NCBI RefSeq assembly: GCF_020740795.1
Contig: NC_067282.1
Location: 139,362,858-139,426,857, forward strand
Reading direction: 5' to 3'
Origin: Apus apus
Taxonomy: Eukaryota > Chordata > Aves > Apodiformes > Apodidae
DNA: 64,000 bases
This document shows, piece after piece, positions 34,371 through 47,084 of the stretch. The position numbers and the translations under genes are program-made. The notes beneath the pieces were generated by a model. It saw only the letters and a list, made by a program, of their open reading frames with translations. It ran no database searches and was not told the DNA's origin. The first letter of the stretch is position 1. Every line of letters starts with the position of its first letter.

Positions 34371-37300
34371 GTTTATATTAAAGCCTCTTTTATCTCAGCT
34401 TTTGCAGTTCTACAGGTCTTTCAAGTAAGTGCAAATTAAAAAAATTAACATTTTTATATAAGGAAATGAAATGTTGAAACTACAGTGCTGTAACAGTAAA
34501 TGAGAATCAGGTCCACCAAACCTCAGATTCAGCCATGAGTAGCCATCAGCTAGAGTCATGGCATTGGGCAGACTGCTATGTGGAGAAAAGAACCCACAGT
34601 CTGAACTGGAGAAGTTTGTATCTCTGTAAAATGGGAAAAGTCATTCAGCCCACATCCTGGGATGTATGTCAGTGCTGGTCACATCAGTGTCCAACAAGAG
34701 TTAACCCCAGATAGAGAAGATGCACTCACAAACAAAATTTTCTTTAAAACCTTCAGCTTTCTTGGGCAGTAGCACCTAAAGGAAACTGCACTGGGGGTTG
34801 CAGGAAAACTCCAGTGTCGCTGTTTAGACAACCCTACCTATTGTGTGTGTTCAATTGCCAGTGAATGGAGAGTGCTGACATGGCTGGGTAATATAACATG
34901 TGTATCTGCCTCTTCACTAAAGAAATAAGATGTCAAACTGTCTCTCCCTGCCCTTGCTGGGGGTAGCACACTGAATGAAGTACACGAGAATTTGTCATCT
35001 AGCACTAAGCTTTTGGATTCCTTCAAAGCTGCTCTAGCATCTACCTCATAAATGAGGGAAGTTAATTGAAAATTTCTCTCAGTGCACAGAGCCTGACACT
35101 AGAGAGTATTGTCTCTCTGTGCTATAGTGATTTGATTGGGGCTGCTGTCAGATGTTATATATGTTATGTTCAACTCGGCACTGAAAAACAGTCTTTGCCA
35201 TTTGCTCTGTTCTCGCAGACAAGGAAGCTCAAGCCATTGTTCCTGATTTGTTTTCATTGTTGGCAGTCTTTGTGCTGGTAATTTAACCGCCTATGACTTA
35301 GATGAGGATAACAAGAACAATTCTTTGGAATAATACAGAGCAAAAGCACATGAGAGGATAAGTAATTCCAGTTTCATATTACTGTGTGCATCCTGAATTA
35401 TCTGTTGCAACAATAATTTGCTCCATAAAGTTCAGTGGTAATTTTGCTGTTTGTATGGGTCTGCTTCAATGTCCCATAAACTGAAAACATCCTTTTGGCT
35501 TCAGTGGACTTTGGATTCAGTTTCATCACAAATCTGATTTTGGGAACTCAGAGTATTTTGTAATTGCACATCTTCACTGTGTCTCATTCTCCTCCACATA
35601 ACTATTCACTCTCTCTAGAGGGCAGGGTAGAATTTGGAGGCAGAGAACATGATAGAAATGCAAAGCTGTCCGTAGTGCCTCACTAAGGGACAGCAGCCTC
35701 TCCTGCAGGAGAGCCTGCCTGCTCACACACCCTTGTGACAAACCTGTACTTTCTTCTAGGACTATAAAAGTCTGTGTTGATTAAAAAAGAGAAGAAAACT
35801 GATATATGGTTATTCTTACTCCTATTCCGTTTGGCTATAGCATGCATATAATACACTTTTGAAAGAGATAATTTTTTTCATGCATATACAGCATTTTAAA
35901 GTGTGGTGAAGGCTCTATTCTGCTTGAATGTTAAGAGCAGTGTTACAACAAATTCATTGCCATTGTTTGCAGCTTGTACAATGTGGGAATATATTTTAAA
36001 AGAAGGGAGCAAAATAATTTGTACAACTACTATCAAAACAAATTAGGGTATGTTTCACTTTTTAATAAGGAGAAAGAGCAAAGGACCAGAAGTTTAAGGA
36101 AATAAAAGCATTGCAGCATTTTTATTTTCAAAAGAAGTTTGGGCTCTTTGGTTGGGAATCCCGTCAACGGTCTAGTTTGTGTTGGCTTTGCTTTTGTTTT
36201 CAGACCAAGAAGGAGGGATGTTCCAGACATCCATGGTTTACTTTCTTCACCTGCATTGAAAAAAAATACATCCTCAAGTTTTAAACGCAAGGAAAATCTA
36301 ATCATAAACCTGCTATATTTATTTTTAGATCCCACAAATCCACGAATACTTTGTGGATTATACATCCTTGAAATAAGTTTGTGTTAGACCACGTAGGCTA
36401 GCAGTGCCTTGCTATGCACATTTCTGGCATGCATCACTGACTTCTGGAGGTGAATCTGAAAGCTTTTACAGTACGTTCAGGGAGTCTCTCAGATTATCTA
36501 TTAAGTTATTTCCAGTAACTCTTTGTTTATTTTACTTTGGGATTAACTCAATTCCTTCTCTTCCTATTCTTCTTATAGTGCAGAAATATCCATATTCACG
36601 AATGTGTTCCAAGACCTTGGTTTGCTTGGTTTAGGGGTTAAGTTGTCTGTGTCACGTTATAAGAGTTTCAGTGCTTCTCAGTTTTTCCTTTTGTCTCCAT
36701 ACAGCTGCACCAGCCACAAGCATCGCCTGATCAAGACCATTCAATCTCCCTTTTTTAAATTCAACAGCAGTCTGGGTGTCTTTGCCCTTTGGAGCAGTGA
36801 ATTCTGCTGGCTGACACCACTTGAGAGGAAGAAGAAATTCTTCTCTTGGCCAAGTGCTTACTTATTCTTCTAACATAGGATCGTGTGAAGAAGGACTGAC
36901 AATTTTGGTTTTATTTTGCCTGTTTTGGTAGGATACAGAGTCTTTTCTCAGCACGGAGCCCTGGCTGTGCTAGGAACCACATATATGTGAGGACAAGTCC
37001 TAGCCTTGAAAATCTCACCCTTTTAAAAGTCAAAACCACAAGAGAGATGCAAAAATACTTCTGTAAACAAACAGAGCAATTATCACTGGATGTAAAGCTC
37101 TATTTCTTCCTTGAGAGCAATGAAAAGCACCCCTGTGAAGGGTCAGGAGGAAAGACAGCTCAGATTTCTCCAGCTTTCAGTGGTAGTTGGGTGTGGAGGC
37201 AGGGATGGACCATGAGATGCTGCATGATAACCTTTTGGCTGATATGCCAGTCACCTGCAGCCTGGCATGATAGCTTTTCCCCATGCTGCACCCCTCCCCC

Positions 37301-37517
37301 CTTCCCCTTGCACTCCCTTGTGTCTCTTGTACAGGGTCATGGAGGGAGAGAGAGGCCCCTGTGTCTGGGTGCATAATGGGATGGCAGGGAGTCATTCTGC
37401 AGGTCTCAAGTTCGTGGTGTGACAGTGATGGGCATATGGAGGCCAGGTTCTGTCACTCTTGAATAACTCACCTGTGAGTTTTGGCCTTTAGGCACCAGAG
37501 GGGTCTAATGCCTGCTC
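34371..37517. other. Intergenic, no gene seen
   Basis: Unique-looking sequence without recognisable genes. Frames at 36033–36365 minus and 36987–37376 plus have no family resemblance. One weak ancient-repeat candidate lies at 36945–37020. Confidence 0.45.
36945..37020. repeat. Possible ancient amniote interspersed repeat
   Basis: The run GGAGCCCTGGCTGTGCTAGG, then a diverged stretch and AAGTCCTAGCCTTGAAAATC, resembles a repeat common in turtle and bird DNA. That repeat reads roughly 'CCCATTGTGCTAGG...GTCCCTGCC...AGAGCTTACAATC'. The match is from memory and is short. Confidence 0.3.
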
Positions 37518-38016
37518 AGTTCTGGTCCCCACTATACAAAAAATATGTGGACCTGCTTGAGAGGGTCTAGAGAAGGGCAACAAAGATTATCAAAGGACTG
37601 GGCAGTGTGCTGTATGAGAAAAGGCTGGGAGATCGGAGATCTGGGTTTTTTCAGTCTGGAAAAAAGAAAGCTTAAGGAGTTCCTTTTTGCCACATTCCAG
37701 TACTTGAAGGGTGGCTACCAAGAAAACGGAAACTTCCTTTTTATCAGGAGTTACATGGAAAAGAAGAGTGGTAATGGGTGCTAGTTACTCCTGAAGAGAT
37801 TCCAATTGGACATCAGAAGAAATTTTTTCAATTTGAACAGTTGGACATTGCAATAATCTCCCTAGGGAAGTGGTGGCTTCCCCAACACTGAACAATTTTA
37901 AGACTCAGCTTGACAGGGTACTGGGCCATCACATCTAAACCATGTTCTTACCTAAAAAGGTTGGACCAGATGATCCTTCAGGTCCCTTCCAAACTGGCAT
38001 TCTGTGATTCTGTGAT
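37518..38016 (+). mobile_element. CR1 LINE 3' part, plus orientation
   Basis: A CR1 fragment of about 500 bp. It begins TCTGGTCCCCACTATAC and GGGTCTAGAGAAGGGCAAC, passes through the degenerate reverse-transcriptase end and 3' UTR, and ends GATGATCCTTCAGGTCCCTT with an ATTCTGTGATTCTGTG tail. The tail variant TCTGTG differs from the TCTATG of the 33.2 kb copy, suggesting a different subfamily. Confidence 0.93.
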
Positions 38017-41000
38017 TTGTGATCTTACTGCTGCTAGAAAGGACAAAAATGTTTTTTGGCCCATCACTGTGTCAGTGGGTGTTGATGAGTGCACTTAAAA
38101 AGAGTTGGGCAAAGTGTTGGCGCATCACATAAAAACAAGAGGAAGAAAGGGGGAAGAAAGGAGGACTGATGGAGAGGGCTGTGTGTGCAAAATCTTGTGT
38201 TGGCAAAAAGGGAATACACAAGTCAAGATTTTATTTGTCTAATTAGAATCTTAACAGGCTAACAAATATACAACATACAGTTAGAAGCAGTACAATTCCA
38301 ATACACAAATATTCACAGTTCAAACTGGTTAATGTAAAATAAGTCTTACTAATAAAATGGTTAAAAATTGTTATGCAGGACAACTAACCTCACAAATCTA
38401 CCTCTTATTCCCTGGTGTTATGCTCCTTTCCATTGCCTCTCTGCATCCTGGGGATGATGGTACAATCTTCCCTTATGAACAAAGTGGGTAGCAGGTTTGC
38501 AGCAAGACATCGATGTCCCATGTGTCAAATCTTCAGCTCCCCACAGTCCTGCCCTGCCCAACTATGCTCTCCCCAAAGTGGGTCCACCTGTGGGCCCATG
38601 TCCCAGCCTGTGCTTGTCCCCGTGGCCCTGCTTGGCCACCCTGGGGCTGTGTCTGACCCCAGTTTATTCACTGAAGGTTTATCAGCCTGAAGTCTCTGGG
38701 TATCATTCTATACTTGTACTTCTCTAGGCTGTATCATGTGTCCCCACTTTGGAGGTTTTTGCCATCCTCCTACATAATTACACTAGGGTTATGAATGTGT
38801 TTTAATACACAGACTATCTGCTTATTAGTATTTGTAAAAAAGTTACTATCCCATATGATTATTCCATATGATTCTGCTATCTGATTTTGCTCAACTCTAG
38901 AGCTAAGTGAAAGTTAAGTAAATTAGGCAATAGATACCTGGACATTAGAAAATTGCTGTTACAGCTAAACATTCTTCCAAGCAGGCCAAAAGTAGTCCAG
39001 ACAAAGTTTGAGATGTCCTGAGGTGTTTCTGGGTTAGTAGAAAGCCTGAAGACTGTCCCTAGCCATGACAGCATGGTGCTTCCCAAGCTAGGAGGCTACA
39101 GTCAGGAGCATAGGGCTGGGGAGGAGGAAGGGACACTTCTGGGGGACCAGGTGAAGAAGGGAGGTTTGGCAAACAGCCAGCAGTGAAAGCAAAACACCCC
39201 TTGCCTGGAGGCAACCTGATGCCCAAGAGACACAGAGGTGGAGTAGGCAGTGGGATCCTGGTGTCACTTCTTCAGTTACAGCTGAAAGAAGCCAAATAAG
39301 CTGATGGTAGGATGGCTGTTATGGGAATGGTGCTCTCAAAGACCCTTCCACCATCCAGGTCTGGTGAGAGATGGTGACTTCCAGACCTCATGGGTACCTT
39401 TTCCATGTGCCAGTCATTGCTATTTAACACTTCCTAAGAAACATGTCACACTGCTGCAATGATACCTCCCAGTTGCTGCATTGGAGAGAGAGAGGGTGAC
39501 AAACTCTATGGACTTTATTAAGCCCTTGGGTTAAAAAGCACATCTTTGCCCTTTTTCTACCTGGAAAAATATGCATACCATGGATGCCTTCTGAAGTCTC
39601 TCATCCCCTCTTTGCCAGACAGGATTATTTTGGAGTACAAAAAGTCTTTCAAACCTCTGGAAGAACATCCTTCAGTACTCCCTGAAACTCACTTACCAAA
39701 CCTTTGCTTATTCATTTAGTAAAAGGGGAAAATACTTGCTTCTGAATACATGCATCTGCAGTGAACTTCAAAGGGGAGTAACCCTAAGAAATTTTAATAA
39801 GCATTTAGAGGAATCCATTTTAAATTAAAAACTACTCAAGTGGTGGAGAATGGCACACAAGAACAGTGATATGCTGCAAAATGTACAAGATGCTTCCCAC
39901 TTTGTAGATATATACACACTATGTCCAATAGTGTTTGGGATATTTTGATGAGTTAGAGTTTGGAGTCACTGTCCTCAACTCCTACAAATTACTTAAAGCT
40001 GTATGTGAAGAAGAAACATCTCACACGAGGTTCATAGGTCTTTGAGGCAAGATCCTAAACAAAGGTGATGAAATCAGGCGTGGGCCATGGGTTAAACGTA
40101 TGAGGCAATTAAAATAGAGTATTAACCCAGGTGTCCATAATAAAAGTTTCAAAATGGCTTTAAAAGTATGTGATGACTAACACATAATTTATATTCTGTT
40201 CTCTCCATATCTCATTTATTGCTCTCCAGTGATTTCTGAATCATTAATGGATTTTGGGCAAAATTCCACCCAAGTAATTGAACCCTGCCCTTCTAAAGCA
40301 TATTTTAGTTTGTTTGTATCTATCTATGTACTCACTTTGCCTTATTCTATTATGTAGTGTGCTAGTAAACTATTAAGAAGCCATTACAGTCCCCTGACGA
40401 GCTTTGCAGGGTTAATTGCTTTTTCTAAGCAGATTTTTATACAGTATCTGTCAGTAGCCTTCAAACTGCTTGCTCAGCATCAGACTGCATCAGAGGGCCT
40501 TCAACTGTAGCAGAGGGCAGCATAAGGTCTCCTGTGGTAGGTGGCTTCTCTGTGCACCAGTGTATCTGAAAAAAACAATTGTGATCACCTCAGTAGGAGA
40601 TCCTCCACTGGCTGATGAAGGATCATAACAAATGCAGGATTTAGTGTCCCTTTCAATTACCACTAGCCCTCCCTGACTTCACTTGTTATAAGCTCAGGGT
40701 AGGTCCTCTTTGGTTTGTTAGTATGAGTGCTTCAAATGCTGACATTACTGCAGGGTTTGGGGTGTCTAAAGGCAAAATCATAACTTTAATTAACGCAACT
40801 GAGTATCTGCCACATCTCTCATAGACGTAAGCAATTGTGAACTTCGACATTATGTATGTTGATCTGAAAACTGTATGGGAAGGAAACTATTTCATGTGCA
40901 TCTTCCTTAGGAAAGAAAAATCTTGTTGAGCTTTGTTGCATTTGTGACTATATGCTCACACATGAAGTTGTTTTATATGCATTTATTGGTATTTTCGTTT

Positions 41001-41159
41001 CTGATCTCCCAGGATCAGATGGCATAATCTTTTGAATTCTGTCATTTTAAGGCTTTAATAAAAATATTATTTATCCAAGTTTCAGGATGTAACTGTGAGG
41101 TTTTTCTGCATTAGCTGAGCCTTGGCTTCTCCTTCTGCATAATAAAGCTTGTCTCTCCA

Positions 41160-41290
41160 GATTATTAATGCTGGTAGATGATTTTGAGGTCTGTGGCAAG
41201 AGCTAGGTAACCAAAAATTGTAATTAGCATTATTAATTACTTCCTTCAGCTAGTGATATAATTATGCAATCAGAACTAAGCAAGTGTGTG
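41160..41290. promoter_or_regulatory. Candidate enhancer with paired TAATTA sites
   Basis: Two TAATTA homeodomain cores, at 41221–41226 and 41234–41239, are separated by 7 bp. They are followed by ATTATGCAAT (41261–41270; octamer/C-EBP-like). The surrounding sequence is repeat-free and AT-rich. Single TAATTA sites are common by chance; the cluster is suggestive only. Confidence 0.25.
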
Positions 41291-42958
41291 CTGAAATGAT
41301 GGGGATTTTTTTCCCACACATGCAAATACAGAATTTCAGATGACCTACACATTCCCTTGACAGGTCAGACAGCTGAATCAGTCCCTCCTGTCCTTAAACA
41401 CAGGAACTGGGACTACTGTTTTCAAAGTTAAAAGTCAGTACAATTAATGATAAAAATGCAGTTTACAAAGTAATTCTGGCCAATCTGGTGATTTTAGTAT
41501 TGTGGTGATGATATTTGATTTCTTAAAAGCTTAATTGGCTGTAGCCTTTTGAATGCAAAAGATCTATGTAATTGTTTAGAAGAAAGCCTCTCCCTCTGAC
41601 TTTTCTATTAGGAAATACAAAATCTATAGACTCCAAGCCCAAATAAAAATGTCAGCATCTTTTTAATCAACTCCTTAGGATTATTAATGACATATCTTGA
41701 TTTTAGGTGCTTGACTCACTTCAAGAATTCTGAAGGCTGGGGATGAACCATATGGTTAAGATTTTTCCCCTTCCGCCACCAGAGATGTAGTGTTCAAAAA
41801 CCTAAAAGGAAAAAGAAAAACCAGAAACTTCTATTAATTCTGGCAAAACAGATTATATTTTTTTCTGTTATATATTTTGCTTTCTGCTTGTCTTATTTTT
41901 TCTCATGAATATATGATATAAGGAAAACTAAATATCTGAGGTTTAATGCTCTACCTCTCTCCCAATACACATACAATTGTAATAAAAAACATCTGTCAAG
42001 CTTCCCCATAAAAAGCAGAGAGTAGATATAAAAAGATTGATTGTTTGCGTCTTATTTCATTTTTGTCTCCATAACATAGGAGTATGGAGACATCAAAAAT
42101 GCATGAAAACTTTCCAGTTTGCTTTGTAACCTGCAATTTATTTGCTTAAATTCAATTAGTCTCTCATCCATCAAACACAATATGGCTCTTGAGAGAGGAC
42201 AGATCAAAATCTGGTAATGGTGAACAAGCTGAGCTTTGCCCACATTATGTCAGTGGTTCCCTTATGGGTTTTTCTTATGCTGCAGGTTTCTTCCAGGATA
42301 GAGTCCTTGGCTTCCAAATTCAAGTGTCAGCCAGCCAGCCCTCAGTACAGAGATTGAGTAGTGCTCGAATTAAAGATTTGGGTCTGATTGTATTACTTCC
42401 AAAATAAATGGCAACCCTTCCCATGGCTCCAGTGGGAGAAAAGTTCTCTGCATTACTTCAGCTATACATGATTGCAATCCACATAGGAGTGTGAAGGAAG
42501 ATAATGCCAGATAATCCATAATGTCACACAGCCCTTGTCTTACCGGAAGGCTTTTTATCATCATGCATTCAACTTTAATCCTAGCCATAAATTTATATGG
42601 CTTGTAATTGATGCATTAGTAACTGGAATGGCTGGATGGCAAATTTGTAAGTCATAGATGGCAGCAGGTTCAGGCTTAAGAGTTTTGGGCTCAAGACAGA
42701 CAGCTGGTTCATTTATCCTAGTCAGCTCATTCCAATAATCTCCGTCATGGATGTAATAATAATTAGGAACAAGAAATAAAATTCTGATAAACCCTGGCAG
42801 TTAGACTAAGGAAAAAAATCAGGGAAAATGCATATTTACTGATTCAAGCTCCAAATTAAGCAAAACGGAGACTAGAATATCCAGGAGGTGTAACTCTGTG
42901 TTCTTTGACCTGGAGATGCTGTGCCACAAGGACCACAAACAAATGATTGTATTGGTTC

Positions 42959-42974
42959 TTTTTTTTTTTTTTTT
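42959..42974. repeat. Poly-T run (16)
   Basis: A simple T tract with no CR1 or SINE body attached on either side. Other long T runs lie at 5601–5614 (STRAP intron 7) and 58706–58724 (19 T). Confidence 0.85.
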
Positions 42975-43791
42975 AAGACATCAGACTTTTCTACAGTACA
43001 GAGTAGTCCATTATATAACCTGGGCAAAGTGATTCATGATGGCTCTTTGAGGCACTCTTATCTATCACAGTCACTGGGAGTCTCCATGGAGTTCAGCACC
43101 GTGACTGTACTTTGACAGACACCTTGTTCTCGCCTGATATATTCTCTTCCCTGTCCTCAAGCTCTTCAGAAGAATAATTTCTTGGGTGGAAATGAGGCTT
43201 CTGGGAATCCTTTGCACTGTTTTGGCTCTGTAGTTGGGATAAAGGATATACGAGACAGCCAGGAGCATTCCAGGCTTTTCCCTCTGGTTCAGAACTGAAT
43301 CTGGAGTTTGGTTTCTGTGAGGAGAGAGTTACAAACCCTTCCTTTTCAGGTTTAGATCAAGTTCTCTGGTCTACTTTACTTAGTTTGCCTGAACCAGGCT
43401 ATTAAAAAAAGCAAGTAGCTTTTGTAATTTCCTATTAATCAACTAAGCACAAGCTCTCCAATAAAGGAATTGACTAACTGCTTCTTAATGTTTCAAAGCC
43501 TATGGGGAGAGATTAGCTTTGTTAATAATTTTAGTTCATATTTCATTTTCTGGGGAGGAGGAGAATAACAAACCCAAGTACATCTGAGGGTCTGTCCAAA
43601 GCTAATTTTTGATAGCAGACCACAGATTCCTAATTGATTTAGTTTATCAAAGCTGCCCAACATGTTTAGAACAAATCCATCTCACCAGTTTTCAGGCCAT
43701 TATGTTATTAATAGATTTATTACTCAAATATTAAATCTGAGTTTAGGACAACTATATTCACTTAGTTTCTAATTAAAATATTTTTGGGAAA

Positions 43792-43855
43792 AAAAGAAAC
43801 AAACAAAAACAACATAAAAAACCCCAAAACAACCAAACAACCAAAACCAAACCAT
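43792..43855. repeat. A/C-rich simple repeat (AAACAAAC/CCAAACC type)
   Basis: A low-complexity tract of AAACAAACAAAAAC and CCAAACAACC-like words. Similar tracts lie at about 31720–31750 and 59487–59548, and in the reverse sense (GGTTTG) at 25143–25175 and 51140–51190. They are typical low-complexity filler in bird genomes. Confidence 0.75.
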
Positions 43856-44577
43856 CTATTATGGCACAAAGGACAACACATTTAAGCAGGATATTTTGAA
43901 AACAGACACACCCCAAAGAAGCTCCCAATCAGAGTAAAAATTACATAGGGACTAGAAGAATGTCTGTCTTTATTCTTCACATCTTCTGGCCTGTCTTGTC
44001 TTCTACACAGGACCACATTTAGCATTTATGCAAAAAATTTTCTATAATTTTACCTAAGCAGCAAATAAATAGTTTCCCCATTTGGGATTCCTTCTTTTCT
44101 TTTTTGAGCTTTCTCAATAGCATTAAGAAAGGAGGAGCATGGACTAATGGCTAGTCTCTTATTTCTCTCATTTGCTGTGGATTCCTCTGGATTAATCTCA
44201 CATTTTTATGACCTCAAATCAGGAAAAATCCTGCTCTTTCTCACTGTAGCTGCATGTGCTTTAGAATGAAAAAATAAAATAAATCAGACCTGCTTTGTGT
44301 ATTTTTTCCCCAAAACTCTATGGATAAAATAGTGTCTGTTTTCAATGAGTGGAAATTCCAGTATCAAGCAGTTAATCTTAACTCCCCAGGCTCACTGCAG
44401 CCAATATTCCACAAACTGAATGCTTGCCCATCTATTTGCAGTCCAGCCTCAACAACAGTGCTCCCCACGGGGCTGCAGGTTTGTTCCCCACGCGGTGCCT
44501 TCCAGGGCTGGTACACCTGCAAAGGAGATTGCAACTGGATGGGGCTGCAGCGTTTGGCCAAATTCCATGCAGGAAGT

Positions 44578-44590
44578 GGGGGGGGGGGGG
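44578..44590. repeat. Poly-G run (13)
   Basis: An uninterrupted run of 13 G bases within a GC-richer patch. It shifts any reading frame across it, so the overlapping frames here should not be trusted. Confidence 0.85.
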
Positions 44591-47084
44591 TGTCAGCCAA
44601 CAGACTCTGCTGAGTCTGCCAGACAGCTGTGTAAGCTGTTCATCGTGTGTTAAGTCTTTCTGCAGGTTCCCAGTGTGGAAAGTGTCTGTAGGCTTTTCTA
44701 CAACACGAGGAAATCGTTTGGCGACTTTTGTTTTTTCCCCAAACAGAAAAACATTGATGAAATGTCTTCTTCATCCCCTGTGTTACAATGTTTTGGTTTC
44801 TTATCTTCAGAAATACTAGATTCAAAGTCCTATAAAATAATTTCATCAATGTCCATATTTACTGTACACATCCTAAAAGAAAAGTTGATACAGCATAGAA
44901 ATAGAACTTTTTCTTCCCCAAATTTTTTTCTCTCCAAGTTATTCTTCTGTTTTCTCTTTCCTCATCTTCACATCCCACTTTCTTTCCGTGTTCCTCTTTA
45001 TTATCTCTGTTCTTTTAAAATATTTTTTTCCCAAATAAAAACTAACAAAAGTATCAGCCCACAGAGGTCTTCTGCATTTGTCTTCTGTCCTTTGTTAAAG
45101 GGAATTGGAGCAGGGGGTGGTCTTGGGCTGCTATCCAGGAAAGAAGGGGCAAGAGAGGCACTGTTTATCCTTGCCAAGGACTGAAGCAGTCCCCAAACTT
45201 TTCTTTAATAGAATTTATCATATTACTTTCTGCCTTTCATGGGGCAAGCAATTTTATATAGAAATTATAATTATTATTTACCTAGGGAGCATGTGTATGG
45301 CAGCTAGCATGAATAGCTTGGAAATGTCAGTTTAGATGTCAGTGTTCCTCTAACTGTTCATTCAGAAGAATGACCTAGGTGACCTCTCTGTTATCTGATT
45401 TTTCAAGGTTTGACAGTTTGTTGAAAACAAACTTCACGTTAACAAGATAAGTGTATGGGATCTGTGCATTTCATTGCTTGTTTCAGTATGTAACAGTGGA
45501 ATCAACACTCTCGTCCCCCTATTATTTCACAAGATTTTTGCCCTTTCCTGTTTTGTGGGGGGGCCTCCAGACCAGAAAAAGTAGCAGAGAGAGAACCATT
45601 AGAAGAAGATGCAGCGTGACAAGGGGCTTTGCCAACTCAGAGCCAGGAAGGGGAAGGTACCTGAATTGCTTTTCTGTTTCTCTTAGCTTTGCTTGGTTGG
45701 TTGGTGTTTTTTTGAAGCAGGGTTAAGGTGAACTCCTAAGCAATGGTGGAGTGAGGCCCCACCTCTCCCTGCTTGTTCTGCAAGCTCAGGTTACTCTCTC
45801 CTGTCTGGTTCATGGGAGCCTGCAAGTGAGCCTCATCTCTGCCTGCTGCCTTCAGCTCTGAACCTGCCTGGGAGCCTGGCAAAATAACACAATTTCCAGA
45901 GCTCAGACACTTTTCTTGGGAAGCTTTGCTAGAAAACACCAGGTCAAGGATGGTTTAGTGCCACTTGAGAGGAGATTCAGCAAACAAACTGCTGCAAGCA
46001 GTAGCCAAGCAATGTCTTCCTTTCTTCTTTTTTAAAAATGGTTGGGGAAAAACCTGTGTCCTTCCTGGAGAAGCCATCAGGGGCACGACTCTGGCAGTGA
46101 TGGCTCTGACTTCACCTGCCTCTGCAAATGAGTCACAGAGTGTTATAAAAAGAAAGGACCAGCCAAGTTTCATTTCTTGGAACTGAGTGGAAATTTCAGC
46201 AAGCAGCTGCTCTATCATTTCTTTATACTTTTCCTCTGCTGGTTTCTTGAAGAGGGCTTGAAATCAAAGAAACTTTGTAGCACGAAGGACCTGTTGCTAT
46301 GTTTGCATAAACGTGGCCCAATCCTGGAATCCTGGAAGTGGCTGCCTGTTTGGTCTAGATCTGATTTGGTCTTCACAAGGAATCTTGGTGAAGCCTGGAA
46401 GGAGTCTCAGGAAAATAATTAAGCAGGTTTGTAAGTCTTTCAGGATTTGCAATTAAATCCTATCAATAATCAAGAGCAGAACCTCAAAAATCAGATTAGC
46501 TCTCCTACATAGTACCTGAAGGGTTTTTGTGTTTGGTTTGTTGTTTTTTTTTTCCATGTGTGATGCTGTTGAAAGATTTATGTTTTCTGGCTTTTCTCTG
46601 GAGTCACAAAAACTTATTTGAAAGTGAAATCGGTGAAAACTGAGGTTCTCAGGGAAGTACCCGATTTTAGGAGTGGAAGTGGCTCATTATAAAAACCACG
46701 ACAGTGGCAACAGCGTAGTGTCAGGACTTTGGCTACCTGTAAGCATGCCAAGAGTATCTGTGCATGGGACTATTCCCCTGTGCTGCGTGAAAGCCACGTG
46801 TAAGTTGTCAGGGTCAGGAGGAATGTGGTGCCAGATGGAAACAACATAAACAGCTGGGAGATTTCATCCGGGATTTCGAGTGAGGACGGGAGACTTTTGT
46901 TCTCATAGCTGACTCGTTCCAATGGCGGTTTAGATACACCTACTTCCTCTGTAGAGGATTTTGCTTTGGAGTCTTGGTAGGTTTTTGTGTGGCTTTTTGC
47001 TTTGTGTTATTTTTGTTTGTTTGTTTTGTTTTTTTAATTTTATTTTAATTTTTTTGCGAACGCTTACGACCACTGTGAGCAACT

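Larger units (their letters stand above)
38017..46900. other. Intergenic, no gene seen; two GC-richer patches and AT-rich blocks
   Basis: No gene can be supported. GC-richer patches at about 38470–38690 and 44360–44630 open several overlapping frames (up to 131 codons), but the products look random and no splice sites or homology back them. AT-rich stretches at 40780–41300 and 43400–43790 carry homeodomain-type words. A 13-G run lies at 44578–44590 and an A/C-rich tract at 43792–43855. Confidence 0.45.

Noticed and set aside
38470-38690. GC-richer patch considered as an LTR or exon
   Set aside because: No TG...CA ends, paired copies, target-site duplication or splice-bounded frame could be found.
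44320-45184. Stacked frames of 77–169 codons on the plus strand
   Set aside because: They cross a 13-G run and contain T-rich low-complexity text. There are no recognisable domains, plausible splice sites or codon bias.
46686-46697. TATA-like ATTATAAAAACC upstream of the third CpG island
   Set aside because: It lies about 400 bp from the island proper in AT-rich DNA, and CpG-island promoters usually lack TATA boxes. No other core elements accompany it.
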